A stretch of 5,969 nt of DNA, taken from an uncultured Oscillospiraceae bacterium (GTDB taxonomy: Bacteria > Bacillota > Clostridia > Oscillospirales > Ruminococcaceae). Under the pieces are notes generated by a model, which worked only from the letters and a program-made list of their open reading frames with translations, did no database searches and had not been told where the DNA came from. A program made the translations under genes and the position numbers. How positions within the stretch are numbered: position 1 is the first letter of the stretch; each line of letters begins with the position of its first letter. The stretch covers positions 1 to 5,969 of the forward strand of contig CAKSPD010000031.1 of assembly GCA_934481385.1 (NCBI GenBank), in the 5' to 3' direction. Below are positions 1 through 5,442 of this stretch, one piece after another.

Positions 1-378
1 ACTTCCATTATAAGCCTCTCCGCATATACCGCCGGAACATTTGCCACTTATCATACCTGCGTTATAGCTGTTTAAAACTTTACCATCCTGATTATATCCG
101 CAAATACCGCCAATCCGTGATGAACCGCTTACTGTACCTGTGTTATAGTTGTTTTTAATTGTACTTTTATAGTTATATCCGCAAATACCGCCGATATAAT
201 CATTTGAACCGCTTACTGTACTTGCATTATTGTAACAGTTGATAATTTGACTTCCTCTATAATCATCACTATCACTATATCCGCATACACTGCCGACACA
301 TTTCTTACCTTTTAAGTATGAATTAGTAATGCCGATATTTTTTATTGTACCGTAAGAAATATAACCAAACAAACCAAC
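1..378 (-). repeat. GLUG-type tandem repeats, about 27 codons per unit
   Basis: Units begin at residues 182, 209, 243, 270 and 296 of the secreted protein, with lengths of 27, 34, 27 and 26 residues and a final cut-off unit. The typical unit is [V/I]G-G-I-C-G-Y-N, a short variable turn, N-x-Y-N-x-G-x-[V/I]-S-G-S. At DNA level the last units are still close: TTATATCCGCAAATACCGCC occurs at 92-111 and again at 173-192 (81 bp apart), and TGAACCGCTTACTGTAC at 121-137 and 205-221. These are coding repeats, not a CRISPR array. Confidence 0.85.
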
Positions 379-921
379 ATTCTCAGCATTATCATCATTG
401 AAATACAATCCGCTGATTTTATGGTTCTGTCCGTCAAATGTACCTGTATACTTTTTTGAACTGTTTCCGATAGGAGTCCATTTTTCTAAATCAGTATCAG
501 GCTTAAGACTTCCGTTCGAATTGAAAATATTATTGTTTACAACAAGATTAGTGTTAAGAACAGCGTTTATAGATGTATTGCCGTTTACATTAACTTCATT
601 TGCAAACCAATAAAGCTGTTTTAAAGTGTTTATCTGATATGGGGTACTTTGACCGTCCCCTTCAGGAATATCGCTCTCTGCATAAACAGCATAATCGCTG
701 TTATACTCCTGAACAGAATTGTTTTCATTGTCAGTTTCCGTGACTTCAGAGTCAGAATTATAAAATTCATTATCTGAATTTTCTGTGTTGTTTTCCGTTC
801 CCACCACTGAATCATTCACTGCAATTGCTGAAAGTGCCGGAAATAAAGCGTCCAAAGATGTCATCAGCATCAGCATTGCAGACAATAGCAAGGCTATTGA
901 CTTTTTCAAGTTTTCAATCAT
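1..921 (-). CDS. Secreted GLUG-repeat protein, N-terminal part (runs off the left edge)
   Basis: The frame is open for 307 codons from the ATG at 921 to base 1, so the stop lies outside the window. The start is fixed by AAGGAGG at 930-936, eight bases upstream, and by a strong promoter behind it. Residues 1-34 look like a Sec signal peptide: NLKK, then a hydrophobic Leu/Met/Ala core, with a possible cleavage site after Ala-Ile-Ala34. Residues 36-80 are a low-complexity Asn/Ser/Asp/Glu linker. Residues 84-111 (GDGQSTPYQI, LKQLYWFANEVN) and 148-174 (WTPIGN, TGTFDGQNHKISGL) are the usual lead-in to GLUG domains. Five GLUG-type units follow from residue 182 (VGLFGY, VGSVCGY, IGGICGY, IGGICGY, SGGICGE), which should form a beta-helix. 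GLUG proteins are usually surface or extracellular; the exact role (adhesion, glycan binding, protease) cannot be read from this part. A dockerin or cell-wall anchor could lie beyond the edge. Confidence 0.88.
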   Translation of the reverse strand, partial: MIENLKKSIALLLSAMLMLMTSLDALFPALSAIAVNDSVVGTENNTENSDNEFYNSDSEVTETDNENNSVQEYNSDYAVYAESDIPEGDGQSTPYQINTLKQLYWFANEVNVNGNTSINAVLNTNLVVNNNIFNSNGSLKPDTDLEKWTPIGNSSKKYTGTFDGQNHKISGLYFNDDNAENVGLFGYISYGTIKNIGITNSYLKGKKCVGSVCGYSDSDDYRGSQIINCYNNASTVSGSNDYIGGICGYNYKSTIKNNYNTGTVSGSSRIGGICGYNQDGKVLNSYNAGMISGKCSGGICGEAYNGS

Positions 922-929
922 TCTGAGTT

Positions 930-936
930 CCTCCTT
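930..936 (-). promoter_or_regulatory. Ribosome binding site of the GLUG protein gene
   Basis: AAGGAGG on the minus strand, eight bases before the ATG at 921. It is a near-perfect Shine-Dalgarno sequence and is what decides the start of this edge-truncated gene. Confidence 0.85.
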
Positions 937-954
937 ATATAATATTTTATTTAT

Positions 955-973
955 GGTAATAATATCCATTACC
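955..973 (-). other. Small hairpin in the 5' leader of the GLUG gene
   Basis: GGTAAT and ATTACC (6-bp arms, 7-base loop) lie just downstream of the predicted transcription start and upstream of the ribosome binding site. It is seen directly but is short and AT-rich; it could stabilise the 5' end of the mRNA or be chance. Confidence 0.3.
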
Positions 974-982
974 GTTTAATAA

Positions 983-1011
983 ATTATACTATATAATATT
1001 TATTTTGTCAA
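983..1011 (-). promoter_or_regulatory. Sigma-A promoter of the GLUG protein gene
   Basis: A perfect -35 box TTGACA (1006-1011) and a perfect -10 box TATAAT (983-988) are separated by 17 bases on the minus strand. Transcription should start near 976, giving a leader of about 55 nt before the ATG at 921. Both hexamers match the housekeeping consensus exactly, so high expression is expected unless repressed. The rest of 1012-1140 is AT-rich with no gene or RNA that I can support; it holds one 14-bp palindrome at 1068-1081. Confidence 0.88.
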
Positions 1012-1140
1012 TAGCTTTCAGTTAATTCAAAGCGAATATCTTTTTTCTGTATAATTAAAACAGTAAAAAGATAATTATCTTCATAAATTTATAATATAAC
1101 AAATTAATATTTTTATAAATAAATATTATGCTAAGATATA

Positions 1141-1173
1141 TAAAAAAGGACAGAAATATAAATTCTGTCCTTT
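1141..1173 (-). terminator. Intrinsic terminator of the metE-metF-lysR operon
   Basis: On the minus strand AAAGGACAGAA (1163-1173) pairs with TTCTGTCCTTT (1145-1155) around a 7-base loop, and a T-run reaches down to 1142. It sits about 20 bases after the stop of the LysR-type gene. The stem is symmetric, but nothing on the plus strand needs ending here. Confidence 0.85.
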
Positions 1174-1191
1174 CTGAATCCGCAGTATAAA

Positions 1192-2115
1192 TCAGGACTG
1201 CGGATATTTTTTATAGTTATTTATATATGTTCTGAAATGCTCCAGATAACGCTCAGCAAGCTGACTTAGCGGACGATTTGTTGCATGTATATACCCTACC
1301 TCCATAATTTCATCGCTTTTCAGCGGAATGGATATAATATCCGTTCCATTTAAATCACTGCTGAGAATACCGGAAGAAATTGTATATCCATCTAATCCGA
1401 TAAGCAGATTGAAAAGCGTTGCTCTGTCAGATACAATTATGCTTTTCGGACTTTCGTCTGTGCTGTGCAGTTCTTCTGAAAAGTAGAAAGAGTTATTAAT
1501 ACCCTGGTCATAAGTAAGCCGGGGATAATTTTTCAAATCATCACGGGTTACAATTTCAAAGCTTGCAAGAGGATTATTCTTGCTTACGAAAACATGCGGT
1601 TTTGCTGAAAATTCAGGAACAAACTGCAATTCTTTATTTTTAAGAATCCTAAGAATTACTTCACGGTTAAAATTGCTGAGAAACAGAATACCAAGTTCAG
1701 AACGCTGTGTATAAACATCTTCAATAATTTCGTGAGTCCGGAGTTCACGAAGTGAAAATTCATATTTATCTTTTCCATATTCTTCTACCAGAGCGACAAA
1801 AGCATTGACTGCAAAGGCATAATGCTGAGAAGATACAGCAAAAATACGTTTGACAGGTTCACCGTATTTATAAGTTTGTTCAAGAAGTTCAGCCTGTTCC
1901 ACAACCTGACGTGCATAGGAAAGGAATTTTGCTCCTTCTTCTGACAGAATTACACCACGATTGCTACGCAGAAAAATGGTAATTCCCATTTCCCTCTCCA
2001 GTTCGGAAACGGCTTTTGAAAGGCTTGGCTGAGTGATATAAAGATTCTGTGCTGCCATTGTAATTGAACCATACTGGACAATCTGCACAACATATTTTAA
2101 TTGCTGTAATGTCAT
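1192..2115 (-). CDS. LysR-family transcriptional regulator, probable MetR/MtaR-type regulator of methionine genes
   Basis: A 307-residue protein, the usual LysR-type length. Residues 1-60 are the winged helix-turn-helix (LQQLKYVVQI, GSITMAAQNLYITQPSLSKA, LEREMGITIFLR), with the recognition helix around TQPSLSKAVSELE. Residues 61-85 form the linker helix, and about 90-300 should be the periplasmic-binding-protein-like effector domain. I chose the ATG at 2115 because GGAG lies 10 bases upstream and the family starts just before LQQLKY; the frame continues up to a TTG at 2157, but those extra 14 residues have no family match or ribosome site. It follows metF by 42 bases as the last gene of the operon, and a MET-box-like palindrome lies before metE. 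From this I infer that it controls methionine synthesis, perhaps with homocysteine as effector as in E. coli MetR. The family call is firm; the target and ligand are inference. Confidence 0.92.
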   Translation of the reverse strand: MTLQQLKYVVQIVQYGSITMAAQNLYITQPSLSKAVSELEREMGITIFLRSNRGVILSEEGAKFLSYARQVVEQAELLEQTYKYGEPVKRIFAVSSQHYAFAVNAFVALVEEYGKDKYEFSLRELRTHEIIEDVYTQRSELGILFLSNFNREVILRILKNKELQFVPEFSAKPHVFVSKNNPLASFEIVTRDDLKNYPRLTYDQGINNSFYFSEELHSTDESPKSIIVSDRATLFNLLIGLDGYTISSGILSSDLNGTDIISIPLKSDEIMEVGYIHATNRPLSQLAERYLEHFRTYINNYKKYPQS

Positions 2116-2125
2116 ATTAATTTCA

Positions 2126-2129
2126 CTCC
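2126..2129 (-). promoter_or_regulatory. Ribosome binding site of the LysR-type gene
   Basis: GGAG, 10 bases upstream of the ATG at 2115. It supports this start over the upstream TTG at 2157. Confidence 0.6.
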
Positions 2130-2145
2130 GTAAGTTTTTTATTTC

Positions 2146-2174
2146 AGTATAACACAATCAGCAACGAACTGCAA
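2146..2174 (-). promoter_or_regulatory. Possible internal promoter for the LysR-type gene
   Basis: TTGCAG (2169-2174) and TATACT (2146-2151) on the minus strand are 17 bases apart and straddle the metF stop codon. The predicted start near 2139 would give a leader of about 25 nt with the GGAG site inside. The -10 box is one base off consensus; the -35 is weak. It could supply regulator when the metE promoter is off. Confidence 0.35.
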
Positions 2175-3027
2175 GCAGTCTGTGAACTGCTTCATAAATT
2201 CGTTCTGCAATATACGGATTATTCATAGTATACAGATGAATACCGTCTGCACCGTGAGAAATCAGGTCAACAATCTGGTCTATCGCATAAGCAATTCCTG
2301 CATCACGCAGAGCAACAGGATTGTTTTCATATCGTTCAATCATTTTTACGAATTTTTTCGGCAGTTTAATTCCGCAGAGTTTTACCATTCTTTCTATTTG
2401 TGCCTTGTTTGTAACAGGCATAATTCCTGCTTCAACAGGAACATTTATTCCTGCAATCTCCATACGTTCACGAAATTCATAAAAATCGTCATTATCAAGA
2501 AACAGCTGTGTAATAAGATGTGAAACACCGCAGTCAACTTTATGTTTCAGATGAGCAATATCCTCCACAATACTTTTGCTTTCTGAATGTCCCTCCGGAT
2601 AGCAGGCTGCAATAATATCGAAATCATAATGCTGATTTATAAATGAAATCAGTTCATCTGCATGGTGAAATCTTCCGTTTGGTATGGTATCGGGAGAAAT
2701 ATCCCCACGCAGAGCAAGGATATTTTCGATACCGTTTTCTTTAAGAGAATCAAGAATTTCAACAGCATTTTCTTCTGAAAGATTTATACATGGCAGATGT
2801 GCAATACTTTCAACACCGTATTTATGTTTTATATCTGATGCAATTTTAATTGTCTTACTGCCGTTTTTTCCACCGCCTGCACCATATGTAACACTGATGA
2901 AATCAGGCTTTAAATCTGAAAGTTCATCAAGAGCCTTATAAATTATGCTTTCATCAGCAGAAGGCTTTGGCGGAAAAACTTCAAATGAAAGAACTGTTTT
3001 TTCCTGAAATAAATCAGAAATTTTCAT
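2158..3027 (-). CDS. metF: Methylenetetrahydrofolate reductase
   Basis: Flavoprotein of 289 residues (E. coli MetF has 296) that reduces 5,10-methylene-tetrahydrofolate to 5-methyl-tetrahydrofolate in the cytoplasm. The single MTHFR TIM-barrel domain fills the protein. Visible motifs: SFEVFPPKP at 14-22 with the catalytic Glu16, SVTYGAGGG at 45-53, HLPC at 77-80, LALRGD at 104-109 with Asp109 (E. coli Asp120), YPEGHSES at 143-150 and ITQLFLD at 172-178 with Gln174 (E. coli Gln183). The frame stays open to a GTG at 3048, but AAAGGAG at 3035-3041 lies seven bases before the ATG at 3027 and would be inside the longer version, so 3027 is the start. The gene overlaps the end of metE by 14 bases in another frame, which suggests translational coupling. 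Its product is the methyl donor that MetE uses. Confidence 0.97.
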   Translation of the reverse strand: MKISDLFQEKTVLSFEVFPPKPSADESIIYKALDELSDLKPDFISVTYGAGGGKNGSKTIKIASDIKHKYGVESIAHLPCINLSEENAVEILDSLKENGIENILALRGDISPDTIPNGRFHHADELISFINQHYDFDIIAACYPEGHSESKSIVEDIAHLKHKVDCGVSHLITQLFLDNDDFYEFRERMEIAGINVPVEAGIMPVTNKAQIERMVKLCGIKLPKKFVKMIERYENNPVALRDAGIAYAIDQIVDLISHGADGIHLYTMNNPYIAERIYEAVHRLLAVRC

Positions 3028-5287
3028 TGCGAATCTCCTTTGCTGCACTTACAAGATTTTCAAGACTCGGAACAGTTTCTGCATTACCTCTTGTTTTCAG
3101 TCCGCAGTCAGGATTAACCCAGAGTTTTTCTGCCGGAATTTTATCAAGCATTTTACAAAGAGCGTTTTTTATTTCCTTTACAGTCGGGATTCTTGGAGAA
3201 TGAATATCATAAACGCCAGGGCCTACTTCTGTTCTGAAATTGTTTTCATTCAGTACATCAAGAATAGTCAAATCAGAACGGCTTGCCTCAAAGGTTATAA
3301 CATCAGCGTCCATATCATCAATTTCCCTGATGATATCAGCAAATTCACTGTAACACATATGTGTGTGAATCTGTGTTTCAGGTTTTACACCGCTGTGAAC
3401 AAGTCGGAACGCAGGAATTGCCCAGTCCAGATAATCACTTTTCCAGTCAGATTTACGAAGCGGAAGCTTTTCACGCAATGCAGCTTCATCTACCTGAATA
3501 ACTTTAATGCCGTTTTCCTCAAGGTCAAGAACTTCTTCACGAACAGCAAGAGCAATCTGATATGCACTTTCTTTCAGTGAAATATCTTCACGAGGGAATG
3601 ACCAGTTCAGAATTGTAACAGGGCCTGTAAGCATACCTTTCATAAGCTTGTCTGTAAGACTCTGTGCATAGACTGACCATTTTACAGTCATAGGCTTTGC
3701 TCTTGAAATATCTCCCCATATTACCGGAGGTTTTACACAACGTGTACCGTATGACTGAACCCACGCTTTTTCTGTAAAGATATAACCGTTAAGGCATTCA
3801 CCAAAATATTCAACCATATCATTACGTTCAAATTCACCGTGAACAAGAACATCAAGTCCGATTTTTTCCTGCAATGCAACACATTCTGCAATTTTTTCTT
3901 TCATATAAGCATCATACTGTTCTTCTGAAATTTCACCATTTCGGAATGATGAACGTGTGGTTCTGACATCGGCAGTCTGCGGAAATGAACCGATTGTAGT
4001 AGTCGGAAGTAACGGGAGATTGAATTTTTCTTTCTGAATTTTTTCACGTTCTGCAAATTCAGGAAGTCTTACAAAATCTGAATCTGAAAGTTTTGCAACA
4101 CGATTCTGAACATCAGTATCCGCACCGCTTCTTTCCTCTGCAAACAGACTGATATTTTTCTTGTATTCCTCTGTTTCAGCCGGATTTTCTGAGCTTACTA
4201 TTTTTTTCAGTTCTGCCAGTTCAGTGAGTTTTTCTTCAGCATAAGCGAAATGCTTTTTATAGTTGTCTGAAAGCTTTGTTTCATTTTTAAGTGTATAAGG
4301 AACGTGCAGAAGTGAACAAGATGTATTTATAACAATGTTTTCTGCATATTTTTTAAGCTCTGAAATAATTGAAAGTGTGTTGCTGTAATGATTTTTCCAT
4401 ATGTTTTTCCCGTTGACTACTCCTGCAAAGAGTATTTTTTCAGCAGGAAATCCGTTTTCCTTTACAAGTTCAAAACTCTTTTTACCTTCAATAAAATCAA
4501 GCCCGATTCCGTCAAAATCAAGAAAGCAGATTTCTTTATAGCAGTCACGCACATCTCCAAAATATGTCTGTAAAAGAACCTTTACATCAGATTTTGCAGA
4601 AAGAATATTTCTGTAAAGCTTTACAAACAGTTCCTTATCCTCAGAATTTATATCCATTACAAGACAAGGTTCATCAAACTGAATCCATTCAGCACCTAAA
4701 TCATTGAATTTTGATAAAAGTTCAGAGTATGCAGAAACAACAGAATCAACGAAATCAGATGCAGTTTTCTTTCCTGTATATCTTGCAAGTTTCAGGAATG
4801 TGTATGCACCTATGATAACAGGTTTTGTTTTTACTCCGTTTTTCTTTGCCTCTGAAAAAAGTTCAAAAGGTTTATTGCCTGAAAGCTTGATTTCTGTATT
4901 GTCATCAATTTCAGGAACCATATAATGATAGTTGGTATTGAACCATTTTTTCATTGCAAAAGCCTTGACATCGCCCTTTTCACCCTGATAACCTCTTGCC
5001 ATTGCAAAATATGTATCAAGTTCAGATAAATCAAGCTTTTTATATCTTTCAGGTATTGTATTCAAAAGAACCGCAGTATCAAGTACACTGTCGTAAAACG
5101 AGAAGTCGTTGGACGGAATAAAATCCAGTCTGCTATGACGCTGTGCATCAAGATTTTCAAGACGAAGTTTTTCAGCAGTTTTATTCAATTCAGATGATGT
5201 AATTTCACCTCTGAAATATTTTTCACTTGCAAATTTAAGTTCTCTGAGAGAGCCTATTCTGGGATAACCAATAATTGAAGTTTTCAT
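3014..5287 (-). CDS. metE: Cobalamin-independent methionine synthase (5-methyltetrahydropteroyltriglutamate-homocysteine methyltransferase)
   Basis: Full-length 757-residue MetE (E. coli 753), which moves the methyl group of 5-methyl-tetrahydropteroyl-triglutamate to homocysteine in the last step of methionine synthesis, without vitamin B12. The N-terminal barrel has RELK at 15-18 and KKWFNTNYHYMVPE with Lys114 (E. coli Lys117), both folate-tail contacts. The catalytic C-terminal barrel has IGSFPQT from 432, HGE with Glu485, QVDEAALRE with Asp600, and the zinc ligands His643, Cys645, Glu667 and Cys728 (E. coli 641, 643, 665, 726). His696 in DIHSPR matches the E. coli proton donor His694. All key residues are present, so the enzyme should be active. 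The ATG at 5287 follows AAAGGAA (5299-5305) at a rather long spacing of 11 bases across an AT repeat. It is the first gene of the metE-metF-lysR operon, behind a MET-box-like operator. Confidence 0.98.
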   Translation of the reverse strand: MKTSIIGYPRIGSLRELKFASEKYFRGEITSSELNKTAEKLRLENLDAQRHSRLDFIPSNDFSFYDSVLDTAVLLNTIPERYKKLDLSELDTYFAMARGYQGEKGDVKAFAMKKWFNTNYHYMVPEIDDNTEIKLSGNKPFELFSEAKKNGVKTKPVIIGAYTFLKLARYTGKKTASDFVDSVVSAYSELLSKFNDLGAEWIQFDEPCLVMDINSEDKELFVKLYRNILSAKSDVKVLLQTYFGDVRDCYKEICFLDFDGIGLDFIEGKKSFELVKENGFPAEKILFAGVVNGKNIWKNHYSNTLSIISELKKYAENIVINTSCSLLHVPYTLKNETKLSDNYKKHFAYAEEKLTELAELKKIVSSENPAETEEYKKNISLFAEERSGADTDVQNRVAKLSDSDFVRLPEFAEREKIQKEKFNLPLLPTTTIGSFPQTADVRTTRSSFRNGEISEEQYDAYMKEKIAECVALQEKIGLDVLVHGEFERNDMVEYFGECLNGYIFTEKAWVQSYGTRCVKPPVIWGDISRAKPMTVKWSVYAQSLTDKLMKGMLTGPVTILNWSFPREDISLKESAYQIALAVREEVLDLEENGIKVIQVDEAALREKLPLRKSDWKSDYLDWAIPAFRLVHSGVKPETQIHTHMCYSEFADIIREIDDMDADVITFEASRSDLTILDVLNENNFRTEVGPGVYDIHSPRIPTVKEIKNALCKMLDKIPAEKLWVNPDCGLKTRGNAETVPSLENLVSAAKEIRNENF
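3035..3041 (-). promoter_or_regulatory. Ribosome binding site of metF, inside the metE coding sequence
   Basis: AAAGGAG seven bases upstream of the metF ATG at 3027. It encodes part of the last residues of MetE (Ala-Lys-Glu) and rules out the longer metF start at 3048. Confidence 0.85.
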
Positions 5288-5323
5288 ATATATATAAATT
5301 CCTTTCTGTATTAAGCTGTATTT

Positions 5324-5353
5324 ATTATATCACATATTTCAGATATGTGGTAA
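5324..5353 (-). promoter_or_regulatory. Promoter of the metE operon
   Basis: On the minus strand TTACCA (-35, 5348-5353) and TATAAT (-10, 5324-5329) are 18 bases apart, and TGA directly before the -10 box makes it an extended -10 promoter. Transcription should start near 5317, leaving a leader of only about 30 nt. The weak -35 box fits a promoter that needs an activator. Confidence 0.75.
5331..5349. promoter_or_regulatory. Inverted repeat between the metE -35 and -10 boxes (possible operator)
   Basis: CACATAT and ATATGTG are perfect 7-bp arms around five bases. The element touches the -35 box on one side and the TG of the extended -10 on the other, so a protein bound here would block RNA polymerase. 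It differs from the MET-box further upstream. It may be a second regulator's site, or chance in AT-rich DNA. Confidence 0.4.
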
Positions 5354-5364
5354 CTCTTGTTTTT

Positions 5365-5371
5365 TATAGTT
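5365..5371. promoter_or_regulatory. Extra MET-box half-site
   Basis: TATAGTT repeats the left arm of the palindrome at 5373-5393. ATAGTT occurs at 5366-5371 and 5376-5381, ten bases or about one helical turn apart, and lies near -50 relative to the predicted start. That is where LysR-type activators commonly have their second, activation site. Confidence 0.4.
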
Positions 5372-5372
5372 G

Positions 5373-5393
5373 GTCATAGTTTAAAACTATGAC
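5373..5393. promoter_or_regulatory. MET-box-like operator of the metE operon
   Basis: A perfect 21-bp palindrome with 10-bp arms and one central base. Its core CATAGTTTAAAACTATG (5375-5391) matches, apart from the outermost bases, the methionine MET-box described for streptococcal MetR/MtaR LysR regulators, as I recall its consensus TATAGTTTNAAACTATA. Its centre is about 66 bases upstream of the predicted metE start, the classic position of a LysR-type recognition site. The LysR gene at the end of the same operon is the likely partner. Confidence 0.75.
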
Positions 5394-5401
5394 TGCATAA
5401 T

Positions 5402-5434
5402 AAAAAAGGACAGGAATAAATCCTGCCCCTTTTT
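5402..5434 (-). terminator. Intrinsic terminator of the right-hand secreted protein gene
   Basis: On the minus strand GGGGCAGGA pairs with TCCTGTCCT around a short AT loop, flanked by an A-run before and a T-run (5402-5407) after. Two pairs are G-U wobbles in the minus-strand RNA but would be mismatches in a plus-strand RNA, so it works for minus-strand transcription. It begins about 10 bases after the stop at 5443. Confidence 0.85.
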
Positions 5435-5442
5435 GTTATTTT

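Noticed and set aside
92..221. CRISPR-like array
   Set aside because: The repeats keep the reading frame, vary in length and encode GLUG units of a secreted protein.
630..815. Short minus-strand ORF
   Set aside because: It is a shadow in another frame of the GLUG protein gene, which has the promoter, ribosome site and signal peptide.
1012..1140. Small RNA or gene in the AT-rich gap
   Set aside because: No stable GC-containing structure, ribosome site or open frame of note; only the palindrome at 1068-1081 stands out.
2116..2157. Longer start (TTG at 2157) for the LysR-type gene
   Set aside because: The start would directly abut the metF stop with no ribosome site, and LysR proteins begin just before the LQQLKY segment; GGAG precedes the ATG at 2115.
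3028..3048. Longer metF start at the GTG at 3048
   Set aside because: The AAAGGAG ribosome site at 3035-3041 would be inside the coding sequence, and the extra seven residues are not part of the family; the ATG at 3027 is ideally spaced.
2182..3580. Plus-strand ORFs of 78-126 codons opposite metF and metE
   Set aside because: They lie opposite well-conserved enzymes, have no ribosome sites or domains, and are biased antisense readings.
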